64,000 nucleotides of DNA from an uncultured Oscillospiraceae bacterium (GTDB taxonomy: Bacteria > Bacillota > Clostridia > Oscillospirales > Acutalibacteraceae). A model generated the notes under the pieces. It was not told the origin of the DNA and did no database searches. It saw only the letters and a list, made by a program, of their open reading frames with translations. Where the stretch lies: assembly GCA_902492455.1 (NCBI GenBank), contig CABULH010000013.1:51426-115425 (forward strand). Reading direction: 5' to 3'. This document shows, piece after piece, positions 8,715 to 17,189 of this stretch; positions within the stretch are counted from its first letter, which is position 1, and the number at the start of each line of letters is the position of its first letter. The position numbers and the translations under genes are program-made.

Positions 8715-9713
8715 ATGAAAAAAATAATATTTCTTATTTTATGTGGTTGTTTTACATTGGTTTGTTTTTGCAGCGTTTTCATTGCTAGTATGGAAATCTG
8801 CTCCATTCCAGGTGCCAATATAGTTGGTTTTAAAATAGCAAAATTGATACAACTATGCGACAAAGAAAGGGAACTCGCTTCAATCGAATTTTTTACAGAT
8901 ATTAATCAAGCTACAAAGCAAAAAATTCAAAAGGTTCTAAAAGGTGCAATTATTAATAATATATTCCGTTATGGCGATATAAAATATATAGATTATATAA
9001 GTAAAGAAAATCGCCTAATGTTAGAATTACATCCTGATGGCAAGGCATACAAATATATTCAAATAATTGATAAAGAGAATAATTTATCGGCCTATGTGAA
9101 TATGGACAATAAAAAGATATCAAGTGTCGTATTTACAGACAATTTTTGTGACTTGCTATCCACAGATATACCCATACTTGATCCAATTATGATATCCAAC
9201 CAATACATTCCCCCTTACACATCCGAAGAAACATACCAGGGATTAGTAGAAAAGAATGGGAACGATAGAATGTCACTCCATGAAACATTTGATGATTTTG
9301 TAATAATTAACGGTACATACAGAAAATATCCTTTGGGGACCAGTATCGCTGCATTATCTTTACAATTGCGCGTCTCTTTGGATGCTGTATGCAAATGGAT
9401 TGAGAATTCTAAAATAAAAGTAAGTCCAGATAACATGCTTTTAGAAGATGTTCAGATTTGCATGAGTAAGACACTTCAATTCCGATATGGTCGAGAAATT
9501 TATCTGCTTCAAAATTCCAAAAGAAAATGTATATACGATATCTGGGCTAGTGGAAAAATCCAATACACCTTAGCAAATAAAGGTAGGTTATACGACCAGC
9601 ATAATTGTGTTGAATATAGGATTGTAGACATCCCAACTCCCATGACATTGTGCAACGAATATTATTGGAATCTAGGTATAAAATTGCTGCGAAGAAGCGA
9701 AGGAGGTGAGTGA
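8715..9713 (+). CDS. Hypothetical exported or membrane-anchored protein, 332 aa
   Basis: Family not recognised. The N-terminus (MKKIIFLILCGCFTLVCFCSVF) is a strong hydrophobic segment after two lysines, so the protein is either secreted or anchored; the CGC within it is not a clean lipobox. The rest is soluble, lysine- and isoleucine-rich. The coding sequence is strongly AT-rich, unlike the chromosome around it, pointing to transfer from an AT-rich source. The ribosome-binding site is weak (CAGGTG). It lies between the divergent AraC gene and a second exported protein gene, with a purine-rich spacer containing several GGAGG strings. Confidence 0.7.
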   Translation: MKKIIFLILCGCFTLVCFCSVFIASMEICSIPGANIVGFKIAKLIQLCDKERELASIEFFTDINQATKQKIQKVLKGAIINNIFRYGDIKYIDYISKENRLMLELHPDGKAYKYIQIIDKENNLSAYVNMDNKKISSVVFTDNFCDLLSTDIPILDPIMISNQYIPPYTSEETYQGLVEKNGNDRMSLHETFDDFVIINGTYRKYPLGTSIAALSLQLRVSLDAVCKWIENSKIKVSPDNMLLEDVQICMSKTLQFRYGREIYLLQNSKRKCIYDIWASGKIQYTLANKGRLYDQHNCVEYRIVDIPTPMTLCNEYYWNLGIKLLRRSEGGE

Positions 9714-9781
9714 TAGCACCATGGGAAGAAAGGAGGAGATAAATTAAACTTTTATGACATATTATAAAAATGGAGGTAAAT

Positions 9782-11443
9782 ATGAAAAGAAAAACGCTAA
9801 AAATCACGAGTCTGTTGGCGGTCCTCTCACTTGTTTTGACATCAAGTGCAATTGCTCTTGATAAGTCCACTTTGACATCGGGACAAGAAAATTTGCCAGA
9901 AATAGTCGAGGCTTCTTTACAAGATCTTGACATTACGCTCAATAATGATATACTGTCGATGTGTGGAAAAATCGAGGTAGGCACTCAAAGTGTCTCATTC
10001 AGCAGCGATGTCAAAATGTATAAGGTTGAGTCAAATGATTCCCAAAATGGCAAATATATCGCCGATATTTTACCATCCGCTTCTAATCAAAAACTCATCA
10101 ACCTGTCTTTCGGCAAACCAGCTGCAACCACTTTAACTCGGGATACGACTATTCTTGCTGCGGAAAAAATAACGAGAATCGCTTTGTACGACGTTCAGCG
10201 TCATCGTATTTACAGTGTAGAACAGCCGTCCGATTTCTTTCATTTACAGATAGTTGAAGCCGCAGCACAGACGGTGTCGCCATCCGACGATTTATATATC
10301 ACATTGATTCAAAACGAAGCCTGGTACAACAACATTTATTGGCAACAAAAACGCAATACCACTGAATATCAAATCATCGTTGACAATGACAGCGAAAACA
10401 TTCAGAGAAAGAGCGCGGCAGCGTATACTGATCAAATGGTCGATCCTGAAGAGGTAAGACGCAGCAAAAGCGAATATGAGACCTTGGAGACGCCCAGCGA
10501 TATCCTGGATAAGACGAGCGTTTCTCAAAATACTGTGGCTGGATTTTCCGCGACTTCATCATCACTCGTCGATTCTGAAATCATAGCCTGTGTCAACTAT
10601 ATCGGGCAAGATCGCTTTAAGGTGGCGGATAAGATTTATGAAAGAACCCCTACTACATATGATCCGACAGGTTATTACATGCAAACCACAGAAATGAGCT
10701 GTGATTATACCGATTGCATACAGAACAATCCCAACTGCAAGCCCGTCGAAACAAGGATAATTGGTTATCAAGTTGTGAATATGGCGCCAAACGACGATGT
10801 AAACCATTCCTCTTTTTCCTTCATTCGGCTGGATATTATCTGGAGTTATGATATATGGTATTATCCTTGTCATAATCATATTGAATTGGTATATGAGGAC
10901 TCTGGTTTCCGCTTTCGAAACATGCGGCTGGCCATGAACACAGACGAAGACAGCACGGACTTTTTCTACCGAATGATCGCCAATTCAAGAACCAGAACAG
11001 GTTCAGGAAAAATTGAAAATCCGGCAGTGAATATGGCGCTGAAGGTCATCCCCAAGGGAAAGTATATCAGCCTGGGAATCAACGTCTGGAACAACCTATA
11101 CACTGTAGCCTCCGGACTGACGGCCAACGGCTCCGGCGGAAGCGCGGACAGATCCTGGTCCTCCGTACCTGCTACCCACCAGCAGCAGATGCTGGCGCTG
11201 ACCGGCGACACAGGCTACAACCGGCTGGTGAGTATCGAGTGCATGCAGGAATGGGATGATAACTGGCTAGCCGCAAAGGGGCACTATATCTATCTGGACG
11301 CATATGTACAGAGCACGGGAGCCGTCGCCAGGAAGTACATCCAGTATTCCTATAAGTTCGAAATCTGCACACAAAATGTCATCAATTTCTTTTATACAAT
11401 TAAGACGGTAAATAATTATTTTTACAGAAGCTATTGCCGTTAA
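9782..11443 (+). CDS. Large secreted protein of unknown function, 553 aa
   Basis: Begins at ATG 9782, 5 bases after GGAGG; residues 1-25 form a signal peptide ending near SSAIALD. No known domain is evident. The middle has a cysteine cluster (MSCDYTDCIQNNPNCKP) and aromatic-rich stretches (WSYDIWYYPCHNH); the C-terminal third looks beta-rich. Composition changes inside the gene: the first two thirds are AT-rich, positions about 10,900-11,340 are GC-rich like the host, and the last 100 bases are AT-rich again. This mosaic suggests recombination inside the gene. It is followed by two small membrane protein genes. The final residues (INFFYTIKTVNNYFYRSYCR) could be a readthrough tail. Confidence 0.75.
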   Translation: MKRKTLKITSLLAVLSLVLTSSAIALDKSTLTSGQENLPEIVEASLQDLDITLNNDILSMCGKIEVGTQSVSFSSDVKMYKVESNDSQNGKYIADILPSASNQKLINLSFGKPAATTLTRDTTILAAEKITRIALYDVQRHRIYSVEQPSDFFHLQIVEAAAQTVSPSDDLYITLIQNEAWYNNIYWQQKRNTTEYQIIVDNDSENIQRKSAAAYTDQMVDPEEVRRSKSEYETLETPSDILDKTSVSQNTVAGFSATSSSLVDSEIIACVNYIGQDRFKVADKIYERTPTTYDPTGYYMQTTEMSCDYTDCIQNNPNCKPVETRIIGYQVVNMAPNDDVNHSSFSFIRLDIIWSYDIWYYPCHNHIELVYEDSGFRFRNMRLAMNTDEDSTDFFYRMIANSRTRTGSGKIENPAVNMALKVIPKGKYISLGINVWNNLYTVASGLTANGSGGSADRSWSSVPATHQQQMLALTGDTGYNRLVSIECMQEWDDNWLAAKGHYIYLDAYVQSTGAVARKYIQYSYKFEICTQNVINFFYTIKTVNNYFYRSYCR

Positions 11444-11485
11444 CCGCCATTTAGCCGGTTAATAAAAGATGAGGAGGCGGAATCC

Positions 11486-11725
11486 ATGTTTTTCTTCGTT
11501 GGCGCGATCCTTCTAACAGGATTAAGTCTGCTCAGAAAGCACACCCGAATCGGCTTTTATATCGTACAGGTGATCGCTGCTTTTTCATGGGCGTTCGTAC
11601 AATACAATGATTATTTCTCTGATATAGTCACCAGTTGTTTTCCCTTATGGGTTCTCGCTTCCTTGGCTGCTTTAGCGGTAAAACCCGAAAGAATCGAGAG
11701 AGTCAATGAAATAGGTGCGCGTTAA
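11486..11725 (+). CDS. Small membrane protein, first of a tandem pair (79 aa)
   Basis: Two predicted membrane segments (MFFFVGAILLTGLSLL and FPLWVLASLAALAV) separated by a basic turn RKHTRIGFYIVQVIAAFSWAF that may itself enter the membrane. The ribosome-binding site GAGGAGGCGG is 5 bases before ATG. The family is not recognised. It is nearly identical in its first 36 residues to the next gene, so the two arose by tandem duplication; the spacer and ribosome-binding site were copied too. The C-terminal tail (KPERIERVNEIGAR) is probably the original one. Confidence 0.75.
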   Translation: MFFFVGAILLTGLSLLRKHTRIGFYIVQVIAAFSWAFVQYNDYFSDIVTSCFPLWVLASLAALAVKPERIERVNEIGAR

Positions 11726-11787
11726 GGGATTATCCACTATTTGGGGCGGATTTATTTAGATTCCAAAATATCAAGGAGGCGGAATTC

Positions 11788-12015
11788 ATGTTTTTCTTCG
11801 TTGGCGCGATCCTTGTCACAGGATTGAGTCTGCTCAGAAAGCACACCCGAATCGGCTTTTATATCGTACAGGTAATCGCTGCTTTTTCATGGGCATTGAC
11901 CCAGTATAATAGCTATTTTCATAGTATGATATTTGATATGTTTCCCTTGTGGATTCTCGCCTCCCTGGCTGCTTTAGCGGTAAAACCGAAAGAATCGAGA
12001 GAGTCAATGAAATAA
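11788..12015 (+). CDS. Small membrane protein, second of the tandem pair (75 aa)
   Basis: Paralog of the preceding gene: the N-terminal 36 residues differ at one position, and the second membrane segment (FPLWILASLAALAV) is conserved, while the loop between has diverged (LTQYNSYFHSMIFDM). Relative to the first copy one C is missing in the run AAAACC(C)GAAAG near 11,985, so the tail is shifted and reads KPKESRESMK. The ribosome-binding site AAGGAGGCGG is strong. A terminator follows. The function is unknown; two-segment proteins next to secreted proteins could be immunity, export or holin-like factors, but nothing here decides this. Confidence 0.72.
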   Translation: MFFFVGAILVTGLSLLRKHTRIGFYIVQVIAAFSWALTQYNSYFHSMIFDMFPLWILASLAALAVKPKESRESMK

Positions 12016-12028
12016 GAGCCGTATATAA

Positions 12029-12066
12029 AGCGGGAGCCTCGTAAAAACGAGAGCTCCTGCTTTTTT
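12029..12066 (+). terminator. Terminator closing the insert's plus-strand gene group
   Basis: Arms GCGGGAGC-CTCGT and ACGAG-AGCTCCTGC with an A-rich loop, then six T residues, 14 bases after the second small gene. Confidence 0.85.
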
Positions 12067-12088
12067 ATGAAATTTCGCAATCTGATTT

Positions 12089-12155
12089 TCTGACATATGA
12101 AGATATTTTACCGCCCCAGCGTGGGGATGTCAACCGAATCCCGCACCGGGTCGGG
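12089..12155. repeat. Direct repeat copy B (67 bp), right edge of AT-rich insert
   Basis: 65 of 67 bases identical to 7568-7634. It covers the last codons (PDPVRDSVDIPTLGR and stop) of the MATE gene and about 19 bases beyond. Confidence 0.9.
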
Positions 12156-13463
12156 CTTTTTGCCTCCCCTTCTCCGCAGACAGATCCCCGCCGCCAAAGC
12201 GGAAAGGCTTTCCGCGGCGGGAACTGCCAGCCATACCCCCGTCAGCCCCAACCAGTTGGAGAGAAGCCATACCGCCGGTACCACCGCCAGACATCCCCGG
12301 AGAAAGGAAAGAAAAAAGCCCGACCGGGGTCTGCCTGCGGCGCTGTAATAAGCGGAAATCGTCATGGTAATTCCCGCACCCACAAAGCCCGCGAAATAGA
12401 CGCGCATTCCCCTCCTGGCCATCGCCGCCAGTACCGGATCACCGTCCCGGTTAAAGAGAGCGGCCAGTGGTTCCGCCCACAGCAGGATCACAGCGTACAG
12501 CACCGCCGCAGTCAGCAGAGCTGTCAGCAGGGCGCAGCGCAGGATCCGCCGGGCCTCTTTCAAGCATCCCCGCCCATAAGCAGCACTGACCAAAGGCTGC
12601 ATTCCCTGAGAGATGCCCCCCATCAAAGCCAGGGCCACCAGCGCCAGATTCGCCACAATTCCATAAGCCGCCACTCCCCGGTTGCCTTCCAGCTGCAGAA
12701 GGATGGTATTGATCAGCACCAGCACCACACCGGCGGAAACCTCCGTGATAAATGCGGCGGTACCCGGTCCGCATAGAGCGATTGCTGCCCGAAACCGCAG
12801 CCTATACCTGCAGAGGCGGAAGCCGTTTTTTCTCCGCCAAATCCAGGAGGAAAGGATCAGCAGACTGATCACCGGCGCCAGGCCGGTGGCAAAAGCCGCC
12901 CCAAACATCCCCCAATCCAGCGGATAAAGAAAAAGATAATCCAGCAGAACATTGGACAGACTGCCGGTCAGCATTGCCGTCATCGCCAGACGAGGACCGC
13001 CGTCGTTGCGGATAAAGACCAGCAGGATATTGTTCAGAAGAAAACAAGGGGCAAAGCAGAAAATGGTGCGCAGATAAACTGCGGTCATATCCAAAGTGAT
13101 ATCATCCGCCCCCATCAGGCGCCCCAGTGTTTCCGCCAAAAAGACACCTGCCAGCAGAAACAGCAGTCCCGCGCCGCCGCCCAGCAGCAGTGAACCGGTA
13201 AAGGCCTGGTTCCCCTCCTCCGCCGCACCGGCCGCTCGCCGCACGGCATAGCGGGTAGCACTGCCGATGCCGATCATCAGCCCCACGCCGTTTATCAGGC
13301 TGTACAGCGGAATCGCCAGATTGAGGGCCGCCAGCCCGTCCGCTCCCAAACGGTTGGCGACAAAAAAGGTGTCCGCCAGGATATAACAGGATAGCCCCAG
13401 CATCCCCAGGGTATGCTGGCCCAAGATGAACAGAATGGTACGCAGGGGAAGAACCGATTTCAT
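12108..13463 (-). CDS. MATE-family efflux transporter
   Basis: A 451-aa integral membrane protein with about 12 hydrophobic spans and typical MATE text (MLGLSCYILADTFFVANRLGA, LINGVGLMIGIGSATRYAVRRA, GISQGMQPLVSAAYG, FAGFVGAGITMTISAYYSAAG), in the clostridial DinF/YeeO-like branch. It would export a cationic compound using a proton or sodium gradient; the substrate cannot be read from sequence. ATG 13463 has AAAGGAG 6 bases upstream, better than the longer frame to 13514. Its 3' end is copied at the far side of the AT-rich insert. A structured leader of about 120 bases precedes it. Confidence 0.9.
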   Translation of the reverse strand: MKSVLPLRTILFILGQHTLGMLGLSCYILADTFFVANRLGADGLAALNLAIPLYSLINGVGLMIGIGSATRYAVRRAAGAAEEGNQAFTGSLLLGGGAGLLFLLAGVFLAETLGRLMGADDITLDMTAVYLRTIFCFAPCFLLNNILLVFIRNDGGPRLAMTAMLTGSLSNVLLDYLFLYPLDWGMFGAAFATGLAPVISLLILSSWIWRRKNGFRLCRYRLRFRAAIALCGPGTAAFITEVSAGVVLVLINTILLQLEGNRGVAAYGIVANLALVALALMGGISQGMQPLVSAAYGRGCLKEARRILRCALLTALLTAAVLYAVILLWAEPLAALFNRDGDPVLAAMARRGMRVYFAGFVGAGITMTISAYYSAAGRPRSGFFLSFLRGCLAVVPAVWLLSNWLGLTGVWLAVPAAESLSALAAGICLRRRGGKKPDPVRDSVDIPTLGR

Positions 13464-13586
13464 AAAAGTCTCCTTTCGGCAAAACAAAAGCGCCCGGATT
13501 TTCACACCTCCCATGGCCTACGGGTGTGAAACCGGACGCTGACATTCCATTACCCGGCGGCAATGGAACAAGCGGTTGATGTAGTT
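13464..13586 (-). promoter_or_regulatory. Structured leader of the MATE gene (possible unidentified RNA element)
   Basis: Two stem-loops are visible on the minus strand: TTCCATT/AATGGAA near the transcript start, and a strong one with arms CCGG-TTTCACACC and GGTGTGAAA-AT-CCGG around a 14-base loop. There is no T run, so it is not a simple terminator. I cannot match it to a named riboswitch class. Confidence 0.5.
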
Positions 13587-13592
13587 TTTGTC

Positions 13593-13622
13593 AGAATATC
13601 ATAGGAACGAGGATTTTGTCAA
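13593..13622 (-). promoter_or_regulatory. Promoter of the MATE gene
   Basis: A perfect TTGACA (13617-13622) and TATTCT (13593-13598) with an 18-base spacer on the minus strand. Confidence 0.75.
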
Positions 13623-13671
13623 GGTCCTTGTGATGCCCGTCCTTGTTAAGATGCCGCTTTACCAAATTGTA

Positions 13672-13700
13672 TTGAGAAGAATCGGTCGGCATGCTATACT
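13672..13700 (+). promoter_or_regulatory. Promoter of the HAD/VOC gene pair
   Basis: TTGAGA and TATACT with 17 bases between them; the start codon follows 20 bases later. Confidence 0.7.
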
Positions 13701-13719
13701 GTACCAAGAGGTGCTGCAA

Positions 13720-14388
13720 ATGAAAACATACCTTTTTGACTTTGACGGGACGCTGGTTGATTCCATGCCCACCTATGTTTCGTCCATGCTTCGCATATTG
13801 GACGAGAACCATATTCCCTATGAAAAGGATATCGTTAAAGTCATAACTCCCCTTGGCATGGCCGGCACGGCAGAATATTATATCCATATGGGCCTTGATC
13901 TGCCGAAAGAGAACATCATCGATCTCATGAAAGACTATATGATGGAAGCGTATTTCTACACCATTCCCGCAAAGAACCATGTGATTCCCGTGTTGAGAGA
14001 ATTAAAGGCTAACGGCGCGGATCTGAATGTTTTGACGGCCAGCCCTCATGTAACATTGGACGCCTGCCTCAAGCGTTTGGGGATTTATGATGTATTCACC
14101 CATGTTTGGTCTTGCGACGATTTTGAAACCACTAAGGCTGATCCGGAGATTTACAGAATGGCGGCGGATAAAATCGGCCAACGTGTTGAGAATATCCTGT
14201 TTCTCGACGACAATCTCAATGCCGATCAAACCGCCAAATCGGCGGGGATGAAGGTCTGCGGCGTATATGACGATTTCTCAAGAGATTACGCAGAGGAGAT
14301 CAAAAAAATCGCTGATCGGTATATCTATGACTTTTCAGAACTGCTTGATGAAACAAGCGGTGCAAAAATTCTGCAGCGGGAGGTATAG
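13720..14388 (+). CDS. HAD-superfamily hydrolase (phosphoglycolate phosphatase-like)
   Basis: 222 aa with all four HAD motifs: DFDGTLVDS (nucleophile and acid aspartates), VLTASPH (motif II), a lysine in TTKADPEIY (motif III) and LFLDDNLNAD (motif IV). A helical cap lies between motifs I and II, so it belongs to subfamily IA with small phosphorylated substrates. I start at ATG 13720, which follows GAGGTG by 7 bases and places motif I at residue 4; the longer frame from 13588 runs through the promoter. It is followed 5 bases later by the VOC gene and is probably co-transcribed with it. Confidence 0.9.
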   Translation: MKTYLFDFDGTLVDSMPTYVSSMLRILDENHIPYEKDIVKVITPLGMAGTAEYYIHMGLDLPKENIIDLMKDYMMEAYFYTIPAKNHVIPVLRELKANGADLNVLTASPHVTLDACLKRLGIYDVFTHVWSCDDFETTKADPEIYRMAADKIGQRVENILFLDDNLNADQTAKSAGMKVCGVYDDFSRDYAEEIKKIADRYIYDFSELLDETSGAKILQREV

Positions 14389-14393
14389 GTACG

Positions 14394-14819
14394 ATGGATG
14401 ATGGGCTGAAAATCAAAATGTATTCCTTTACGGTGGACTGCAAGGAACCGTATGAACTGGCCAAATTCTATGCGGCGCTGCTTCAGTGGGAAATACCCTT
14501 TTACACGGAAGATTGGGCGTGCGCAGGCGCTCCGGGCGCGGAGCAGGGGGCGTATCCCGGTATCACCTTTCAGCGGAACCCGGAATATGTACCGCCGGTG
14601 TGGCCGGAAGAACCGGGAGCCCAGCAGCAGATGGCGCACTTGGATTTCGCCGTTAACGATCTGGAGAAAGCGGTTGCCCACGCTATTAAATGCGGCGCGA
14701 CAATCGCTGATCAGCAGTTTTCCCAAGACTGGACAGTGATGTTGGATCCCGCAGGGCATCCCTTTTGCCTGTGCCAAATGAAATCCATGATGGAGAGCCC
14801 TCATTTTGCCCTGTTATAA
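14394..14819 (+). CDS. VOC-family protein (glyoxalase/bleomycin-resistance fold)
   Basis: 141 aa with the two beta-alpha-beta-beta-beta halves of the vicinal oxygen chelate fold: the first half starts MYSFTVDCKEPYELAKFYAALLQWE, the second has MAHLDFAVNDLEKAVAHAIKCGA and ends VMLDPAGHPFCLCQ. Histidine in AHLDF and the DPAGHPF motif are usual metal or substrate positions. Members isomerise, cleave or simply bind small molecules; a specific role cannot be assigned. GGGAGG is 10 bases before the start. It closely follows the HAD gene. Confidence 0.88.
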   Translation: MDDGLKIKMYSFTVDCKEPYELAKFYAALLQWEIPFYTEDWACAGAPGAEQGAYPGITFQRNPEYVPPVWPEEPGAQQQMAHLDFAVNDLEKAVAHAIKCGATIADQQFSQDWTVMLDPAGHPFCLCQMKSMMESPHFALL

Positions 14820-15158
14820 GCCCGCTGTCTATTGCCTTACCGGCAAAAAGCCCTGTACCGTGATGGTGCGGGGCTCAGCTTGTCGAAAAAGTCCGGTCTA
14901 CGCCGGCCATTTACGCCAAGCTGAGCAAAAGTGGAGAAAATCATTCGCTTTTCTCCACTTTTGACGCCTGCGGGCGGTGATTGTTGCGCAAGGGGGAACC
15001 CTGACGGTTCCCCCTCACACTCCCCTTCCCTCCGAAACGCTTTATTAACAGTCTCAGCCCTGCACCGTGATGGTGCGGGGCTTCTTTTATACAATTGCAA
15101 GACAAAAATGGAAAACCCTGCTTAATATCCGCAGCCCAATTGAATAGGGAAGGATCTC
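14820..15158. other. Hairpin-rich noncoding region
   Basis: No gene is seen. Four inverted repeats: AGCCCTGTACC/GGTGCGGGGCT at about 14,849-14,877; AAAAGTGGAGAAA/TTTTCTCCACTTTT at about 14,928-14,963; AGGGGGAACC/GGTTCCCCCT at about 14,990-15,015; and AGCCCTGCACC/GGTGCGGGGCT followed by TCTTTT at about 15,056-15,089. The first and last are near-identical copies of one hairpin; the last can terminate the HAD/VOC transcript. Confidence 0.7.
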
Positions 15159-17063
15159 TCATTCCGCCTCCATGGCCTCGGCTTCCAGCTGTAGCTCCTC
15201 CCAGAGTTCCATCTGCTCCTCCAGCAGCCGATTCTGTTCCTCCAGCTGTCCGGTGAGCTCCAGCACCTGCGCGTAATCCGCCGCCACCGCCTCGTCCTCC
15301 AGCCGACGATGCAGCTGGGTGATCGTCTCTTCGGCGGCAGCTACCGCCTCTTCGGCGCGGCGGATCCTTCCTTGAAGCTTCCGACGGGCGGATTCCTGCT
15401 CCTTACGCTTTTTATAGGCGTTTTCCTTTGGCGGCTCCACCGGTGCGGCGGCCTGCTCCGCTTCCTGGAACCGCTCCAGATACTGATCGTAGCCCCCGTC
15501 GAAGGACTGACAGCCATCGGCGGTGAGACGCAGCACCCGGGTTGCCAGGCGGTTGATAAAATACCGGTCATGGGATACGATGAAGATGGTGCCGTCATAT
15601 CCCGAAAGCGCATCCTCCAGCGCCTCCCGGGAGCCGATATCCAAATGGTTGGTAGGCTCGTCCAGCAGCAGCAGGTTATCCCGGGCCAGCATCAGCCGCA
15701 GCAGCAGCAGACGCGCCCGCTCCCCGCCGCTGAGAAGGGAAACCGGCTTGAACACATCGTCCCCCCGGAACAGAAAGGCCGCCAGGGCATTGCGCAGCTC
15801 GGTGCCCGAAAGCTGGGGATACCGGTCGCTGATCTCCCCGATCACATCCTTGGATGTGTCCAGATCCGACTGGGTCTGATCGTAATAGCCGATGCTCACC
15901 TTGGCGCCCAGCCGCACATATCCTTTCAGCGGCCGAAGCCTGCCGCAGATGATCTTCAGCAGGGTGGTTTTGCCGCAGCCGTTGGGCCCCAACAGAAACA
16001 CCCGTTCCCCCCGGCGGACCTGGAAAGCCGCATCCTGAAAAAGAAGCGATCCGCCGAAGCCCATAGCGAGATTCTCCGCATTCAGCACCTCATTTCCGCT
16101 GACCGCCTTGGGAGTAAAATCGAAATGAATCACCGGCGCTTCCGATTCGGGAAGCTCCACCTGGGCTTTCATCCGCTCCAGCATCTTCTCCTTGCTTTCC
16201 GCGGCCCGGATGCTCTTTTCCCGGTTAAACTGCTTCAGCAGGGCAATGCTCTCCTCCACCCGCTTGATCTCCCGGGAGGCGGTTTTGTAGTGCTTTTCCT
16301 CTACCTCCCGATCCTTCTCCCGTTTCTCCTTGTGGATGGAATAACTGCCATTGGTGGCGTAAAGCCGGCCGTGAGCCAGCTCAATGGTGCGGTTGGTTAC
16401 CCGGTCCAGGAAATACCGGTCATGTGAGATGATCACTGCCGCGCCGGTATAGCTGCGGAGAAAATCCTCCAGCCATTCCACCGAGGCGATATCCAAGTGG
16501 TTGGTGGGCTCGTCCAGCAGCAGCAGATTGCTTTCAGAGAGCAGCAGCCGGCCCATGGCGGCCTTGGACCGCTGGCCGCCGCTGAGGGAGTCCACGCTCT
16601 GGCGGAACGTATCCTCTGAAAAGCCCAATCCCAGCAGGGTGGAGCGCACCCGGTTGCGGAAATACAGGCCGCCCGCCGCCTCAAACCGTTCCTGCAGCAG
16701 ATGCTGCCGGTCGATCAGGGGATCGGAGGTATACTGTTCCAGTTCCCGGCGAATCTCTTCCAGCTCCCGCTCCATGGCAGCCAGAGGGGCAAAAACGCTT
16801 TCCACCTCGTCCCATAGGGTCCGGGAAGGATCGGCGCAGGCGTGCTGCTCCATATAGCCAATCCTGGTTTCCTTGGAGCGCACCGCCTCTCCGGCGTCCG
16901 GGGACATCTCTCCGGTCAGCAGCTTGAACAGGGTGGTTTTGCCGCAGCCGTTGTCACCGACAAAACCGATCTTATCCCGCTCCCCCACATCGAAGGACAA
17001 CCCGGAAAAGAGGGCCCGCTCACCGAAATATTTCGTCAGATTATGTACGGATAATATGGTCAT
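15159..17063 (-). CDS. ABC-F family ATPase (Uup/YdiF-like)
   Basis: A soluble double-ATPase protein of 634 aa. Domain 1 has Walker A GDNGCGKTT, signature LSGGQRSKAAMGR and Walker B LLLLDEPTNHLD; domain 2 has GPNGCGKTT, LSGGERARLLLLR and LLLLDEPTNHLD. A charged linker joins them (about residues 230-300), and a C-terminal coiled coil rich in E, Q and R (about 540-634) follows. ABC-F proteins act on the ribosome, relieving stalls or giving antibiotic protection; the C-terminal coil puts it nearer the Uup/YdiF housekeeping type than the resistance type (inference). The start at 17063 has AAGGT 10 bases upstream. Confidence 0.93.
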   Translation of the reverse strand: MTILSVHNLTKYFGERALFSGLSFDVGERDKIGFVGDNGCGKTTLFKLLTGEMSPDAGEAVRSKETRIGYMEQHACADPSRTLWDEVESVFAPLAAMERELEEIRRELEQYTSDPLIDRQHLLQERFEAAGGLYFRNRVRSTLLGLGFSEDTFRQSVDSLSGGQRSKAAMGRLLLSESNLLLLDEPTNHLDIASVEWLEDFLRSYTGAAVIISHDRYFLDRVTNRTIELAHGRLYATNGSYSIHKEKREKDREVEEKHYKTASREIKRVEESIALLKQFNREKSIRAAESKEKMLERMKAQVELPESEAPVIHFDFTPKAVSGNEVLNAENLAMGFGGSLLFQDAAFQVRRGERVFLLGPNGCGKTTLLKIICGRLRPLKGYVRLGAKVSIGYYDQTQSDLDTSKDVIGEISDRYPQLSGTELRNALAAFLFRGDDVFKPVSLLSGGERARLLLLRLMLARDNLLLLDEPTNHLDIGSREALEDALSGYDGTIFIVSHDRYFINRLATRVLRLTADGCQSFDGGYDQYLERFQEAEQAAAPVEPPKENAYKKRKEQESARRKLQGRIRRAEEAVAAAEETITQLHRRLEDEAVAADYAQVLELTGQLEEQNRLLEEQMELWEELQLEAEAMEAE

Positions 17064-17189
17064 GGGTCGATACCTTGTCCTCTGTCGAATCGTAATCAAT
17101 AAACCTGAAAGGCAATGGCGCGGGAGATCACAAACCCCTCCAAATCAAGGTTCCTGACCTCCCGCTTGTTGCTTGTTCGGTTCAACAAC

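Noticed and set aside
9721..9747. Eight-codon leader peptide before the secreted protein gene
   Set aside because: An ATG frame of eight codons sits behind GGAGG, but the stretch is purine-rich and gives many chance sites; no stalling motif or attenuator follows.
11486..12015. Toxin-antitoxin pair
   Set aside because: The two small genes are near-identical paralogs, both membrane proteins, without an antisense RNA or DNA-binding partner.
7568..12155. Prophage or classic integrative element
   Set aside because: Direct repeats and AT-rich cargo fit an insertion, but there is no integrase, transposase, structural or conjugation gene, so I describe it only as an insert.
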